Made by a program: the position numbers and the translations under genes. A stretch of 64,000 nucleotides of DNA from Camarhynchus parvulus (lineage: Eukaryota; Chordata; Aves; Passeriformes; Thraupidae): positions 14,737,820-14,801,819 of the forward strand of contig NC_044582.1 in assembly GCF_901933205.1 (NCBI RefSeq), given 5' to 3'. This document shows positions 36,860 through 50,854 of this stretch, piece after piece. The notes beneath the pieces are model-generated. The model saw nothing but the letters and a program-made list of their open reading frames with translations, searched no databases and was not told where the DNA came from. The first letter of the stretch is position 1; each line of letters opens with the position of its first letter.

Positions 36860-39800
36860 CTACACCTGATGAGGAGGGATTGCCCACATGTTGCCACTGT
36901 GGGATCAATGCCATGGCCTTGCTTCTATCCCCAAAAATCAGCAGCAATGCTCCCACTGCCTGTGGTGGGGTGCTGGGATAAACACTGCCCTGGTTAACAG
37001 GTGCTGCTGCTGCTCTCTGCACAGAGGGATGGATGAGGGAGCACATGAGTGCCAGGGAGAAGCCAGATGTAGGGTTAACACCACTGAGTCCCAGTGACTG
37101 AGCTGTAATAAGATTTATAACATCTTGCTTTGTGTGCTGCTGCTCTCTGTGCTGCACCTTATCTTAGGCTGAGGAGCTCTGAGTGGAATAAAGCCCCATC
37201 CAATGCAAGTTTGGTGGTGAATCCACAGTGAAATCATAACCTAGTGTCTAGACAAAGCAGCACTCTTCCAGCCTGCCTTCACAGGTGACAAGGTCAAATT
37301 GAATTAAATAAATAAAAGTTAATTTTTTTCTCTGCTTGAGGAGTGCTGAATATCTGTGATTTATGGAGTGTGAGTAGGCAGTCCACCCATCTTCCCACCA
37401 GATTAACATCATGAGAGGGTCAGGAATGAGATGCCATATCTTGCACCCAAGTAAGCCATTCTGAAGAGGAAACCATTAATTAGTGCCAGGTAATATTGTC
37501 ATAGGCTGATTAGGTGACACAGTGCATTTCCCCAACCAGCTCAGAGCTGCAATGAAGACAAAGCAAGGCTCCCTTTCACTGAAAGCAAATATTAAAACAG
37601 CATTCATTATCTTTTCATGAAAGGGAAAGAAAACAGTGACCTTGGCAGGATTTGTCTCTCCTTCTCAGTCTTTCAGAATAAAACTCGGCCAAGGCAGCAC
37701 TTCTCCCCCAAGCCCATCAGAAGACAAAGCACACAGCCTTGTTTACCACTGAAGATGTTTTGAGATGGACTTTTCCTACAGGGATTTCAGAAGCCCCACT
37801 GCAGATGCAGAAGCCAACAGAGTGAAGCATGGGCCACTGAGTCCAGGAGGGGAGGAGAGCAGTGTGCTCCAGAGAGCTGCTTTAAACCATTATTGGAGAT
37901 CTGTAGCTGAGCTCTCCAGTGGCCTGCTTCCAGCTAAAAGGCTTCCACTTGAGTGCTTCAGATCATGTAAGTTTGTTTAAGATGCATAATTCATGAAGGG
38001 TACATAACACCATCCTTGAATAACTTTTCACTCAGCACCTGCTTGACAGGGAGAGAGCTGACAGAGCAGTGTGACTCCAGAAATCCAACATTAGCACGCT
38101 ATGTGTCCCACAAAGGGACAGGGATCACCACACTCCCTTAACCCTTCTGTGGGATGAGTGCCTGAGGAAGCCAATTGCACTATCTCATCCCATGATTAGG
38201 ACTATTTCAGTTTGTTGCCATTATCATATAAATGAAATGAAACAAAAATAAAAGAAAATGAAATTAAATGAAATAAAAGAACTACAAAAGGTGTGAAGAG
38301 TTATAACTATTTGCATTATAGTCCTTGAAGAGAATATCTAAAGAAAAGTGTCTGTTTTTATAGGTTTTAAAAACAAATGTATTGCACACAAAGGCCCTGA
38401 GTACAACCATCCCCAGTCATGCTGAACAGTACCTTGTAACTCAAATAGTCCCACTGAAATCAATTTGGGATTACACAATGCAAGGCAGGAAAGAACCACC
38501 TGGTCTTTTGGTAGCAAAATAAGATGTGTAAGGAACAGATCTTCGGCTAAAATTAATGTGATTGGCCTCATTGTGCCTAATGGAGCTGTGCCCATCCCCA
38601 TCAGCCTGGAGTCCACTGTGACAGTGTGCTGCTTGTAGAGCACTTGGTTTTAATTACCAATGGTAAATACTATGTCCTTAAACTTTATAGGCCTTATATA
38701 TTTGCCCTACTTTATTTTGTAGATAAAAACCCAACTGTGGCCTGATAGGCAATTTGGGAATGATTTATGGACTCTGTCTGCTGTTAGTAACAGTTTGGAA
38801 GTTGCTGTGTGACAGAAGGGAGGCATTTTTTTTTTCTAATTTATTTTGGGAGATAATGGTTGGAATAGAACTGTCATACATTGCTTTCCCTTATAAAACT
38901 GAGACTTTTCTTTTTAGCAAGGCTTTAGAAAAAAGGAAAAAAAATAGGGCAGGGTGAGATATGAAGAGAACAATTGGCACAATAAAAAGAGTGTGGGGTC
39001 TAGTGCATGGCAGAGGAAGAGCACAGCTTTCATAATTTATGCTGTGGGCCCAGCAGTCCCAGCAGTGAGCCTTGTCCCTCTTGTTCCAGTCCCAGTGTAT
39101 TCTCTCTAGAACTCCATTTATTTTGGCTTCTTTTTCACTGGTAAAGGATTTATGTCTTCTGCTTTCAGGCTTGATGTGAGATTTGGATTAAGCACAGACA
39201 TCTCTCCATCCCATGTGAAAGAAACAGCAAACACATGCACACACAGCCAGGAGGGGTTAATTTTCCAACCCAGAGTATTTGGTGATGGTCAGTCCCTGGT
39301 ACACAAAGCCTCCAAAAGAGACATTTCACACAAAGCAATATTTTGCCTCCTGTGTACTGCAGAGCAGTGAAGTGAAACAGGAATTCCACCCAGGGCATTC
39401 TGAGCATGCACATTTTAAAAGGAGTAGGTTTTTCCATCCAGGAGTTCAGAGAGCTTTTGTAATTGGTGGCTTCTATGACCTCACTGTGATTTCTGCCCTA
39501 TACCAGAGTGCTGAGCCTACCTGAAAAGTGATTTGTAAGTCAGAGAGGAATGCTGGAATCCACAGACCTGCTGTATTGACGTGCACTTTATCCATCCTGC
39601 TGTTACTTTGAAAGCCAGCATGCTTCCCTGCTTTTACAAGGGTCATTTGAGACTTTTATCTGAGTCAAATCCTGCTCCTGCTTCCTGCAGGGCATAGGAG
39701 AGAAATGACACCAAACATTATTCTCTTACCAAGGGAGAGAGATTGTCCCTGTGACATGGGTGCTTCGTGGCCAAAAAAAAGAAAGTAGGAAAGAGTGTTC

Positions 39801-42037
39801 TATTCCTCATGCTGAGGTTGCCTGAACAGTGAGCTGTTGTTTGGGAAGGAAGAAGTTCAGGGGGCCTTTCAGTGTAATTATTTTGTGTCTCTCCCTGTGT
39901 AAAGCTGGGCAGAAATCTGGCCTGGTGAGGCAGTAGGGGCCCACAGGATGCTCTGGCTCAGGATTCCTTCCTCATTGTCCTGTCCTGGAAGGGGCACAGT
40001 TGTTGCTGGCAGATGTTGTGGGGTTCCACCCCTCTTAGGCAATGGAAACATCCCCATGAAGAATGGATAGCTGGGAAAAGCATCATAAGTAAATTTGGGG
40101 GTTGGGGACTGCTTTTGGGCATCATTAGAGTCCCCAAAGAGGGAGACTGGCAGCAGAGCTGAAAGCCAGGGAGCCTCTGAGCCATCTGGAGGGCTAGCTG
40201 GGGAGGGGTGGGAGCCCAGCACTGCACTTTGGCCTCCAGGTTATCCCTGTTACTGCTGGGCCAGGTGGGAAAAGGCAAAATGACTGCTGGAAGTATTGAA
40301 GCAGCTTATGGACTTCTCCCGTTCAAAAAGCTTTTGTTCTGAGCTGTTCCTACATGTCTCCTCTGACCTGGACCAGGGGCAGGTATTGAAGGGTTTTTTA
40401 AACACTTCTAGCTCTGCCAGATTTCTGGGCTCTGCAGATCCCCATTTAATCCAGCAGCAGTTCTGCAAAGGGCCCACACTGAATTAGTTTGATTCGATCC
40501 ATTATTGCCTGTTTCAGCCCCTGTCCTTTCCTGCCTCTCACTAATCATCTGGTTTAATTGCCTGATGAGGAGACTCTGCTCATATCAAAAGGCTGTCTCT
40601 GTGCAGGACCAAACCTCCTCCCAAGGCACTGCTGGAATATAAATTGAAATAGACTTCAAAAGTTTACAGAGTATTATGAGATCAGTCCAGATCTCACCAT
40701 TACTTATTAATGGTTCAATTCAAGAAATAACTATCTGATAGAAAATGGGGTGGGGACCTGGGAAAGAATGACTTTAATGAGATCTCAGTGGCTGATATTT
40801 GGAAATATATTATTAAGTTTCTGCAGTGCAGCACTGAGATCTCCCAGTGCCTTCAGAAACAGTAATAATACCCTCTGCTTTCGTGTCTCTTGCAGGGTAG
40901 AGACATTAGAGGTCAGCTAAAAGCAAAGGAGGTTCAGAAATTACTTATCAGGGTTATGCTCTGCCTTGCCAAGGGGTGGAAGAGCCTGGTTTGCCTCTGG
41001 AAGCTCTTTTCCTCTAGCAATGCTTTTCTTCTTTCCTTCTCTTCCAGCTTTTCTACCTAATTTAGTTCCTTCAGCTCCACACTGATGTATAAACAGGCTT
41101 CCTATGAATCAACCCCTTCTTACAACTGAAATTCAGAATACGTTGTTTTCCTATAAATAAACAACAAAGACAGGAGGCAGGAGAACAGCATCTCACCCCT
41201 TTCAGCCCTTGGGAGATGTAACACACTCACAGCAAATGAAACAGGGGGTGCAGGGCCATCCCACACTGCATTCCAGCAGGAGGATCTGTGGGAAAGGGTG
41301 CACAGAACAAAGCAGCTTCAGGTACCAAATCTCATCCTGGCACACACACATGAAAATGATGCCCAAGAAGAGAAGCAGTGGGGTCTAACTGTCCAAAGGG
41401 TTTGAGATACCCGGGGTTTAGGTCTGTTTGACAATCTGTTGGGTGACCTTGGACAAGCAAACTTTTTTTGTTCCACACTTGCCTTTCTCAGAGTTTGTTT
41501 TTCCTTATCCATTTAAATTGGAAGCTCTTAGGATGGGGTTTGGCTCCTAATGTGTGTTCAAACAGAAGCTGAGATGGGGAGACTTTTGTCTCTGTTGTGA
41601 GGCTCAAGGTGCTACAGTAATACAAACAATAATAAAAAAGAATGAGGAATGCAGTATAATTGCATGAATAATAGCTTACATTTTAAGACTGTTCTTCCTG
41701 CCAGATCATCTTTGTGCTACTAAGTTCTGTTTACTCAGGGAATATTCAATAAATAATAAATAAAACCTCAGGCTGAGACTCTCCCAAGCACAGCAGGTAA
41801 TTTAGGTGATTTGTCCATTAAAATTAATGCAAAGTGTGTGTCTAAATCCCTTAGTGCTCCCAGAAAATTCTGAGCTTGAATGTTTAATTTCCAAGCCAGG
41901 CAATTGGCAGGGTGGTCTCTGCACCCAGCAGACAGGGGGACAGAAATCAAGAGGAGATTGGGTGCTCTTGGGTGGGGAGCTCTTACTCACCTGAGCAGCT
42001 TTGCTGCTCCCTGGCTGCTTTTGTTCCCCCTTAGTCC
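36860..42037. other. Intergenic, nothing recognised
   Basis: No supported gene. An AAATG/AAAAT-type simple repeat lies at 38229-38280, and small A-rich tracts at 38930-38945 and 39773-39785. Frames up to about 115 codons are motif-free. Confidence 0.6.
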
Positions 42038-42450
42038 TGTGGGAAGTCACTGAGAATCCACCACTGCCACAGACATATTTCATGAAAAATCCTTTCACTA
42101 GGATTTTTTCTCCTGAGAAGCTGGGAAGTTTCAGCTTCTCCATGTTTTGCTACTTCAGAGTGTGATTTGGAGAATTGTTTACCCAGCATGTGAATTGTTT
42201 TTACTTGATGACCAATGACAGCCACCCGTGTCGAGGCTGTGAGCAGTCACAAGATTTTATTATCATTCCATTCCTTTCTTTGCTAGCCTTCTGATGTGTC
42301 TTTTCTTCTATTCTTTTAGTATAGTTTTAATAGATCATTTTGTTTTAATATAATATATATCATAAAATAATAAATCAGCCTTCTGAAACATAGAGTCAAG
42401 ATTCTCATCTCTTCCCTTATCCTGGAAACCCTGCAAACACCACCACACAC
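42038..42450 (+). mobile_element. Solo LTR of a songbird endogenous retrovirus (copy A)
   Basis: Starts near TGTGGG (42038) and ends near CACCACCACA (about 42449); both ends are approximate. LTR-like content in order: TTTTTCTCCTGAGAAGCTG, ATTGTTTACCCA, CCAATGACAG, AGTCACAAGATTTTATTAT, a TATA-like TTTTAATATAATATATAT, then AATAAA at 42369-42374 and CAGCCTTCTGAAACAT. The same blocks recur in order in copy B at 56231. I recognise the type from passerine genomes but cannot give a verified family name. No gag, pol or env sequence flanks it, so it is a solo LTR left by recombination. Confidence 0.82.
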
Positions 42451-44370
42451 CACTCTGTCCCTACAGGGTTGGGACACTTTTGCCTCCTCTGGATTCTGGA
42501 GATTAACAGATGAAGCAAAAAAAAGAAGATTAAAAAGGAGAAATAGCACCTTCCTTGCATGCACTGTGCCATCTCTCCCTTCCACCCCTGCTCCAGCCTG
42601 AGCTTGTGCTCCTGAGATTGGCAGTGATGCCCTTGCTTTTGGCCAGGGGCAGTGGGGACTCACAGTGGAAAGGGCAAACGGGGAGTTTAAAGCAAGTCTG
42701 AGCCATCCACTCTTTATTTCTCATCTCCAAATCCCCTAAACCCACTGCAAGGGGAGAGGAACAGCAGCAGATTTCTTGTGAGTGCCGCATCCCTACAGGA
42801 CAGGAGTGATGCGCTCGGAAAGGTGCTCAGTGCAGCTTTGGGAGATCACTCTGTCTGTGTCAGCATGACAGATACCAGCCCCCAGACAGCTCTGAGCACA
42901 TCAAAACCAGCCTTCCCTGTGCCAGCAATCCCACTCTGCTGTGGCACTGCCTCCCCAAGGGGAGCCGGGGACGCTGCCCCTCTGGGAGAGCTCCACAAAC
43001 AGCTCCTTGCTCCAGCTCTGCTTGTCACTATTGTTCCCTCCCAACAATTTTGCCACCCTTGATAAAAACCTGAGCCAGAGGTATAACTGAAATGAGCTCT
43101 CTCTGACGTGGGCATACATATTTAAGCATTTCTGTCACTGTGTGTTAGAGTTGCAGGCACTTTAATGTTGCTGCTGAGCTCCTTGCTTCTTGCACAGCAT
43201 CAGGCAGGAATATTGGGCTATAAGGTTTCAGGAGCTAAACAAATCTCCCCTTTCTTACCCTTTAATGGTGGCCATTAAACTTATATTATCAGAATCACAG
43301 CAAAACAGAGCAGGTTCTATAATTCTGTAAGGAAATGAGGCTGACAGCATCAGAGCAAAATACACATTAACAGAGCCCTGCTTGTGACACAGCTCCTAAA
43401 CACACAGCTCAGTGAATATTCCTGCTCCATTTCTGAGGGACACTAGGCTTAAATTTTGATATTGTAGCTGAATCAACAGTTCTTGGGCTTCCTGGGATTG
43501 GAGTAGCAAGGGAAAATAGCAATTCTCAGTGTTGCTCAGGGTACCTTGCTCTCAGTAAACACGTTTCTCTACAGAGGAGAAATGCAGGTAGAGCTGTATT
43601 TGAAGAAGTGGATTTTGAATATTATGATGCTGGGTTCATCATTAGAGGACAGACCAGATGGTGAAGGCTCAAAATACAGTCTCATCCCTATGCAAAGGGA
43701 TTTCTACAAATGCATTTTAACTTTTACTGGAAGTTTCCATACACATGTAAATCCCTCTGCCCTGGACTGAGCACATCCTTTAATGCAAAGCACTTCTGTG
43801 CATCACAATAAGTAGCAAGAATAGCTGATAGTCATTGCAATTAGAAATTATTTGGTCTATTTTGAACATAAAGCAGGAATTTTATATGTTCTGTTTTTTA
43901 TTTAAACAACACCTTTCATGTCAGGAACACCTTGCCAGATGCAAACAGGAAAGTCCAGTTCTGTGTATGTCAGTGAGCCCCAAATAAAATTTTAACGTTC
44001 AGGATGCACTGGTCTGCTTAAATATAGTTCACAATTGTGCTAATATCTCTGGGATCTGCATGCCTGTATTTTCTCTACTAGAATGGTTTTTTAAGTCTGT
44101 AAAACTTAAAAACATCACTGCAGTTCCAGGTGAAAAAGGTCTAAGACACATTTCAAAGCCAGTTGTGTGACCATTCAAGCAACAATTCTCTGTTTCAAGA
44201 GAAGTCTATCCTGTAGGGAAAACTAACAAATCAAAACTCCAGAGGTAAAATATTTCAATATCTGTTCTGAGCAGAGTGTTTCAGAGTCTTCTAGCAACTA
44301 GGAGGTTTTTTGGAGTGTGCCTAGAACTCCAATAAAATTATATATTTTCCTCATTTATTAATTTTATTTT
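42451..44370. other. Intergenic, nothing recognised
   Basis: Noncoding sequence with a slightly GC-richer part at 42780-43060. No ERV internal region follows the LTR. Confidence 0.6.
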
Positions 44371-44388
44371 GTTGTTGTTGTTGTTGTT
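44371..44388. repeat. (GTT)6 microsatellite
   Basis: Six perfect GTT units. Confidence 0.95.
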
Positions 44389-44893
44389 CCAAACAGCATT
44401 TAGTTATCATTCGCTGTACTACAGAATTTTGCTACATTGAAATGAATCAAACTATCCTGGAGAATTCACACAAATTCGGTATTAAATCTATGCCCAAACT
44501 GAACTCAGAAAATCCAAATCATAGAAATTATCTAGAATGCTTTTTACTTGACTTTTCTTTGCAGCAGAACTGGTAAATACATTTTACACACAAACCTTGT
44601 ATTAGTTCATTGGTGCTGCTTATCCTCAAGTTCCCATTTGCAGCATCCTGGACAGAGCTCAGCAAATTCACGTGCCAGGTGAGCCAAGCCCACTGAGGCT
44701 GTTCATCATCATAGTTGTGCTTGGAGTTCCCTTTCCATCCCACCTGACTACTGGATCTCAGGAACCTAAAACAAGCAGAAATTGTAGGAACAGTGATTCT
44801 CTCTCCATTACTCTCTTCAGAAGACAAAGACTTGGCCTTGTCTTTCAGGAAAGAATTTGCCTCAAAGTGAATTCATAATACTGAAACAGAAAA
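44389..44893. other. Intergenic, nothing recognised
   Basis: Unique-looking noncoding sequence with no motif-bearing frame. Confidence 0.6.
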
Positions 44894-44959
44894 GGGTTTT
44901 TTTGGTTGGTTTTGGTTTTGGTTTTGTTTTTTGGTGTTTTTTTTTTTTTTTTTTTTTTT
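44894..44959. repeat. GGTTTT-type and poly-T tract
   Basis: TTTGGTTGG/TTTTGG steps lead into an uninterrupted T23 at 44937-44959. It could be the poly-A tail of a minus-strand retrocopy, but nothing recognisable lies to its right. Confidence 0.85.
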
Positions 44960-47900
44960 GTAATGGGAAAATCCTGCAAGTAGTTCAGCTCCATCCATCA
45001 GCACTATAATTACATCATTGCAGGGGGGAGAAGGAAGTGCAGCCCCACCACTCCCAACACACAGAAAAAGCTCAATCTCTCCAGAAAGCCATTAATTACA
45101 AAACAAATAAGTGTATTAAAATGCCATTATATTTGCCCCAAAGAAAACCGTGAGGCACCAATATAGTATAGTAGCAACCCACAGTTTTCCTATCAATAAA
45201 TGGAAATCAATCCTGTTGATTTCCATGTAGTTTCACGAATTTAATAAAATCTTTGAGTTTTCTGATGAATCAAGGTTGTTACAGTTCTTCCCTTGTCTTT
45301 TTTCTCCTCTGCTGTTGGAGAGAGGACAGATGGACCCCTGGCTCAATGGACACACCTCCAAAGAAAGCAGACATTTCACTCTGGCAGAAAGTTATTTTTG
45401 TCCTTTGCTACAGAAAGACTGAGCTAAATTCTTCATTAATAAGGCTACAAACTCAGTGGCTGCTGCCTTGTGAGTGTGTGTATGTGTATAAAATGAAGTG
45501 CAAGGCTCTGTCTCAGTCTAGAAGAGGAAGGGTTGCAAAGGGGGGATCATTGCAAAGCATTGCAGAACATGGGGAAGTCAGCCAACGTGCCCTTTTTCAG
45601 AAATGGCAGTCTTCCCAGCCTTAAAGCCTTTTGTGAAAAATAAAATATTCTATTACATTATTTTCCAATTTCAGCTGTCTCCCTTGCTGGGCTCCAGGGT
45701 GGTATATTTCCAAAAGTGCAGGAATATTTTGCTGCTGACCATCTGCCTCAATAGCTGCACATATTGGGCATCAACACCAGGACCCAACATCTGTGGCCCA
45801 AGGGCACCAAGCAGCCACCAGGGTTGCACCAGTGGGGATTTCCATGCTCCAAATATCTGCAATATCTCACTGATCACACCATTATGGGCACACCAAAATA
45901 AACTTCCTTTCCTCAATCCTTCTCAGCTAACATCAGCACAGGACTGGCTTGCCGAATGAGGATGGGCTTGGGTTTAAGGGAAATGTTTCACTGTACCCTG
46001 AATTTGTGGAAATGTGCAGAGGGGATTTCTTGGCAGCCTCTTTTGGGTGATGTGTAAGTCCCCACATACGTGGCATTTGAACAGCCCTTTCTGGTAGCTC
46101 AGTCTCCTTCTCATGGAATCACTTTTGTTATTAAAGAGGAGAAATATTTCAGCATAAGGCTGCTAGAAGCAGCCAACCAACTCTGCATTTGGCTCAAACA
46201 GGCTCATGCTGAAGCCTAAAGTGCTACAAACCTCCTGCACTGGGCAGGCAATGCCTTACCACAGGAAATGCTTTTGGGAAGGTTAAACCATTTAACATCA
46301 GATATTCCCCCTGAAAATACACAGTCATGTTCAAAAAGACACTGATAACCGTTCAGAAATATCTACTTTGAAACTCTCATCTTGGTCTTTTATGTCTTGA
46401 CAATCCAGAGGTTAATTTAGGAACAGGCTGGATCAGACCAATATATCCTATGGGAAATGCTCAGCAACAAAAAACCCAACCCAACAAATGAAAACCATGA
46501 TTCTTAAGAATAGCAGAGCTGAACTGAAAGCTGTGAAATTTAGAAAATATTTTGAAATTTCTGTTTTCTCCATTTGCATATTTTATTGTGAGACCTGATG
46601 GGAAAAACCTTAAAACTGCACAGACACAGTTCCAGGCTGCTTTATCCAGACAACATAATTCTAGACCAATTATCCTGAAAATATTTTGGCCTAAAATCCC
46701 CGTTTGCTTCAGGGCAAGTTCCTGCTCTTCTCCAAGTAAATAAACAAATTCTCTGCATCTGGAGTAAAGCAGATGAAACTTCTGAACTCTAGGTGTTGCT
46801 CTCACACAATTTCTTCGCTAAGAACTCCCTGAATTACAAGCTATTTGCTCAAACCTCTCTTTGTTGGCTTTCTGCATGGTAAACTGGACCTCTGCACATG
46901 GATTCTGCTCCGGTCCACACCAGAAATGGGCCATTCACTCACATACACAGAGGCAAATAAAAAAAACCATGACTGTGACTAGGACAGAAAGAAATGCCTC
47001 TACTGCAGCTTGGACTGGAACAACATCCCTCATTTTGGTGCAGCTGGGAAGGAGGGGAAAACAAAAGTTGAAGTTGTGTCATCCGGTAATTAAATTAAAG
47101 TTCTCATTGCTTGTTTCCAGTCTCTCTCTAGAGTGTAAAGCCCAAAAAACTCCACCCTGGGATAGTTGTACATGTGTTAATTTGCTATATAACCCTGGGG
47201 AGGATCTTCTCTTCCCTTGTGAGGCTGAAATCCGTGTTGGGGAAGGAGCTCAAAGGCAGCAGATAAAGTTCTCTCTCCATTTCAGTGGCTTACAGTGGCT
47301 TGCACCATGGGAGGAGCTGTCCCTGTAGAGCTCAGAGCAGGAGGAACGTGATGCACTCAGGGCTGTGCACAACACAGAAATTCTGTGTCAATTTGCAGCT
47401 GTTGCTAGAGACCTACCACAAGATTTGAGTAACTGCTGCAGGGAGGGTGTGGGGAAAGGGCTGGTATTTTCAGGTCAGCTAGAAGCTATTGTGTTTGGAA
47501 GTGAGAGGAAAAAATTGTTCCTGTTGCTTTTATGAAACGTAATTTTCCATCTCCCTGCCATGCCTTAATTGGACGCAGCTGATGTAAGCACAAGCCCAGC
47601 TCCTATCTCAGGCTTCTGTTTCCAAAGGTCACAGATTTCCTGCTGATCCCCTGCATTATGCTATCATCTCCACCAGAACCTGAGGAGGGGAACATTAATT
47701 GCCTGTGACTGTAATTGGCTTCATGGTGGTTGTCAGGCCAGTGGCTGGGGGCACACACCCCAGAACAGCTGTCAAACACCTCACCTGGCAGAAAGGCACT
47801 GAGTGTCAGCACTGTGCTCCAAACAGCACTGACATTTCCTCTGCCCCCCCAGGCTCTGCCATCAAGACAGAGCTCTTGACATAATGATTCTCAAAAGGGA

Positions 47901-49589
47901 CTAATTTGAATTAGTTTCAGCTGGTGCAAGGCAAGGATGCAAACATGAACAGCCTGTTGGCAGCCAGTTCATCCCCAATCCCCAAAGAGAAACCTGCTCC
48001 CCTGGACCTCTGTGTCTTCAGGCTGTGATGGGATCACTGAGGTATCACTGACACAGCATCAACACTCCTGGTCCAGGCCTGGTTCAAAAAAAGCCAAAAT
48101 CAAAGTAGGGAACCAATGGACAGTGAGAAAACCAATGGACATAGTGTAATAGGCAGGAATATCAGACCTGGTTTCTCTTCTGCTGAGTCAAAACCAGTCC
48201 CTCCTTTGAAGTCAAGTGTTGCAACTCAGATCAATCAAAATATCTTCAGACAGAAGCTGTGCTCTCTGTGTTACCACCACAAATACCAGAACTGATCTCC
48301 TGCTCTCCTTGATGTAATATGCACCAGGGCAGAGAGGTTTGAGTGGGATTTTTAGATCCATATCCACCAGTTATACAACAGTTCTGTGCTCCTAAAGAAA
48401 TTGCCTTTTCTCCCTGCTGGACAAGTCTCCAGTTTGCCTTTAGCCTGATGGGATCCTTGCCCTGGAGTGCCATATTAATGAAAAAGTGATTTCAAAATGG
48501 AACACTTAGGAAAAACCCTTATTTCCTGAAGCCCAGCATATAGGAAACTGGTAAAAACCCTATTAACAAAATTATTGAGACCTAAAAGACTTGGGAGGTG
48601 ACATATCTGTCTGTGGTCATGGATTTAAACAGTTTGCTGCACATTTCTACTGCAAAAGGTAAGAGGATGATCAGATGAAACTCCTCTCAAAACCACAATT
48701 CTCTATCTCAAGTGTCAAGCATGCAGGTGCTCACATGTAGAGTTTCAGGTTAGAATTACAGTTTCACCTCATTACAGAGCACAGCAGAATACATATATCC
48801 AAATGCTGGGTAAAAAATGAACTTACCCCTTTAGACACCTCCATATTTACACACCTGCAGGAGAGAAAGCGAACACACACCATGAACACACGTGCACTGC
48901 TGGAGAGAGATGCTTCAAGCAATGCAGCACTAGAACATGAGAAATACAGCAGGTCTGGAACATGTTTTTCTCCCGAGTCCCACAAATTGGGTTGTACAAG
49001 AAAAATCCAGCCCAAGAGTCCCATTTGTTTATTTCAGTGGCACAAAGACCCTTCCCTGTGTGTGCAGAGCATGGCTGGAGCAGCCTATGCTAATCAGAGC
49101 CACAGCTGCTCAGGAAGGTAACAGATAGGACTGAGCTTGCTTTTTACCTCAGTAAAATTAATCTTAATTATAGCAACTCATTCACGGCATTAATGTGAAA
49201 TACACTGTAAGGCTGAATGTAAATCACAAATTCAACTCAATTTATACCTGCAGCAGCTCTTTTCCACATGGCTGGGGAAGGTGCTGTAAAAGCACCACGA
49301 GAATGCCTCTGAAGCCTTTTCTCTCAGCTGGAGGAGCAGGAGGATCCAGTGCTAACCAGCAGATTTGCTCTTGGGTAGAACATGGTAACACAACAAGGGA
49401 GGCCAACAAAAGACTCCCCAGACGCAAACAAGGCCATGCATATGTTGCTTTGCCATTTGGACCTGGATTCAGACTGTGAAGCTGGAAAACAGAGAGAAGG
49501 AGCAGCAGAGCCATGACAGTGACCTCCCTGTGAACCTGAATTGGGCAGCACTCTGCTCCCTCCCACGCTTTAATTCATATTTCTGTGCT
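44960..49589. other. Intergenic, nothing recognised
   Basis: Mixed noncoding DNA. The longest frames (123 codons at 45253, 155 at 46861) show no domain, splice-site pairing or composition typical of coding sequence. Confidence 0.6.
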
Positions 49590-49800
49590 GACTGTAACGC
49601 TGTGTACTGGCCCCAACAAGAATGAAATTAAATATTTATGCTTTGGTGATGAGATACTTTGTTACCCCATAAAACTTGCACATATGGAACTCTATTAATT
49701 TATGCTAATTCCTTATTTCTCTAGAAGAACCTTTCTCCTCATTAGCATTTGATCGTTTAATACAACTTTACAGCACACACTAAATTGAAGCCCATAATCT
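49590..49800. promoter_or_regulatory. Candidate conserved noncoding element
   Basis: Non-repetitive AT-rich DNA with ATTAATTTATGCTAATTC, CTCATTAGC and TGATCGTTTAAT cores and a preserved CpG (TAACGCTG). The reading as regulatory rests on texture only. Confidence 0.22.
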
Positions 49801-49845
49801 TCTGTAATTGAGGCTTTGTGTGAATGCATTCTCATTTTTCAAAAC

Positions 49846-49886
49846 AAAAAAAAAAAAAAAAAAAGAGGAAAAAAAGAGGGGGCAGG
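49846..49886. repeat. A19 run and purine-rich tract
   Basis: An uninterrupted A19 (49846-49864) is followed by G/A-only sequence to about 49886. The GC-richer DNA to its right (to about 50220) makes overlapping spurious frames on both strands. Confidence 0.85.
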
Positions 49887-50798
49887 GAGATGTGTGTGGC
49901 AGCACTGCCTTTGCCTGGCCTGGAGCAGGACCAGCCCTGCAGGATCTGCTGGCAGTGCCAGCTGCAGGCAGCACAGCCCGTTCAGGAGCTGCACCTGCCC
50001 TTGTGTGTGCAGAGGAAGCATTTTGTGCTGCCCTCAGGCAGGGCAGAACCAGTCCTCTCTGGCATGCTGCCAGTGCCTGCCAGCTGGGCCCGAGGATGGG
50101 GATGGGAAAAGAAAGTAGAGATGGAAATTGCAGCCCAGAGAGCAGCCCTGCAGCATGGGCAGTGCCCAGCTCACCCCATCCCAGGGACCCTCTGTCCCAC
50201 CTCTGCCTCCTGCTGAATCCTGCCACTAATTCTGACACCATGTTTAGGAGTGGGGGAGGAAATCTGACCTGGTATTCCTGGAGGGGAAATTAGTGCTCCT
50301 TCCCTTGCTGTAACATTCCTTTTCCTTTTGTCCAGCGGCTCAAATTCACTTTCACTTAGCCACAGGTCTAATTAAATTAAACAAATAACATTGGCTAGTG
50401 CAGACCTGTCCCCCTTGATTGATCTCTGCCCTGGTGCAACTTCCCAGGCTGATCTGTGGGACTCCTCTGATCAGGAGGTTTGCTCCAGCCTCATCTGTAA
50501 ATCACAAGCAAACCAAAAGATTTCCCATTTCAGGAAAGAAGGACAACAATGTTTTTGTAGTTCAATACGTGGCCTCAAACAGAAACCAGCAGTGAACAGT
50601 GGGTGCAATGCTGAGTTTCACATTGCCTTACCTTCCCTTTGTCTTCCCTTTCCAGTATCAGCTGGGAATCTTCAGAGCATTAAAGAGACAGCTGGCCAGC
50701 TGCTGGATTTTTCTAGCAGCACTACAAAAAAAACCCCCAAAAATGTCTTAAAATCTCAAACATCACAATAAAAAGATATGATGTACACATTGATATTG

Positions 50799-50800
<2 letters not shown>
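49887..50800. other. Intergenic; GC-richer at 49890-50220
   Basis: Rich in CAGC/GCAGG, poor in CpG. No gene recognised. Confidence 0.55.

Positions 50801-50851
<51 letters not shown>
50801..50851. repeat. (TA)n microsatellite, about 25 units
   Basis: A perfect alternating AT tract of 51 bases, self-complementary and likely length-polymorphic. Confidence 0.97.

Positions 50852-50854
<3 letters not shown>

Noticed and set aside
36444..37157. 237-codon minus-strand open frame
   Set aside because: It runs through the 3' end of the CR1 element and continues into unrelated flank. It has no reverse-transcriptase or other domain.
49846..50220. Retrocopy marked by poly-A
   Set aside because: The A-run is at the left of the GC-rich segment. 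A plus-strand retrocopy would have it at the right, and no duplication flanks or parent gene is recognised.
49808..50293. 161-, 130-, 100- and 153-codon frames on both strands after the A19 run
   Set aside because: They begin or end in the homopolymer (lysine or phenylalanine runs), overlap in several frames and reflect the local GC-rich composition.
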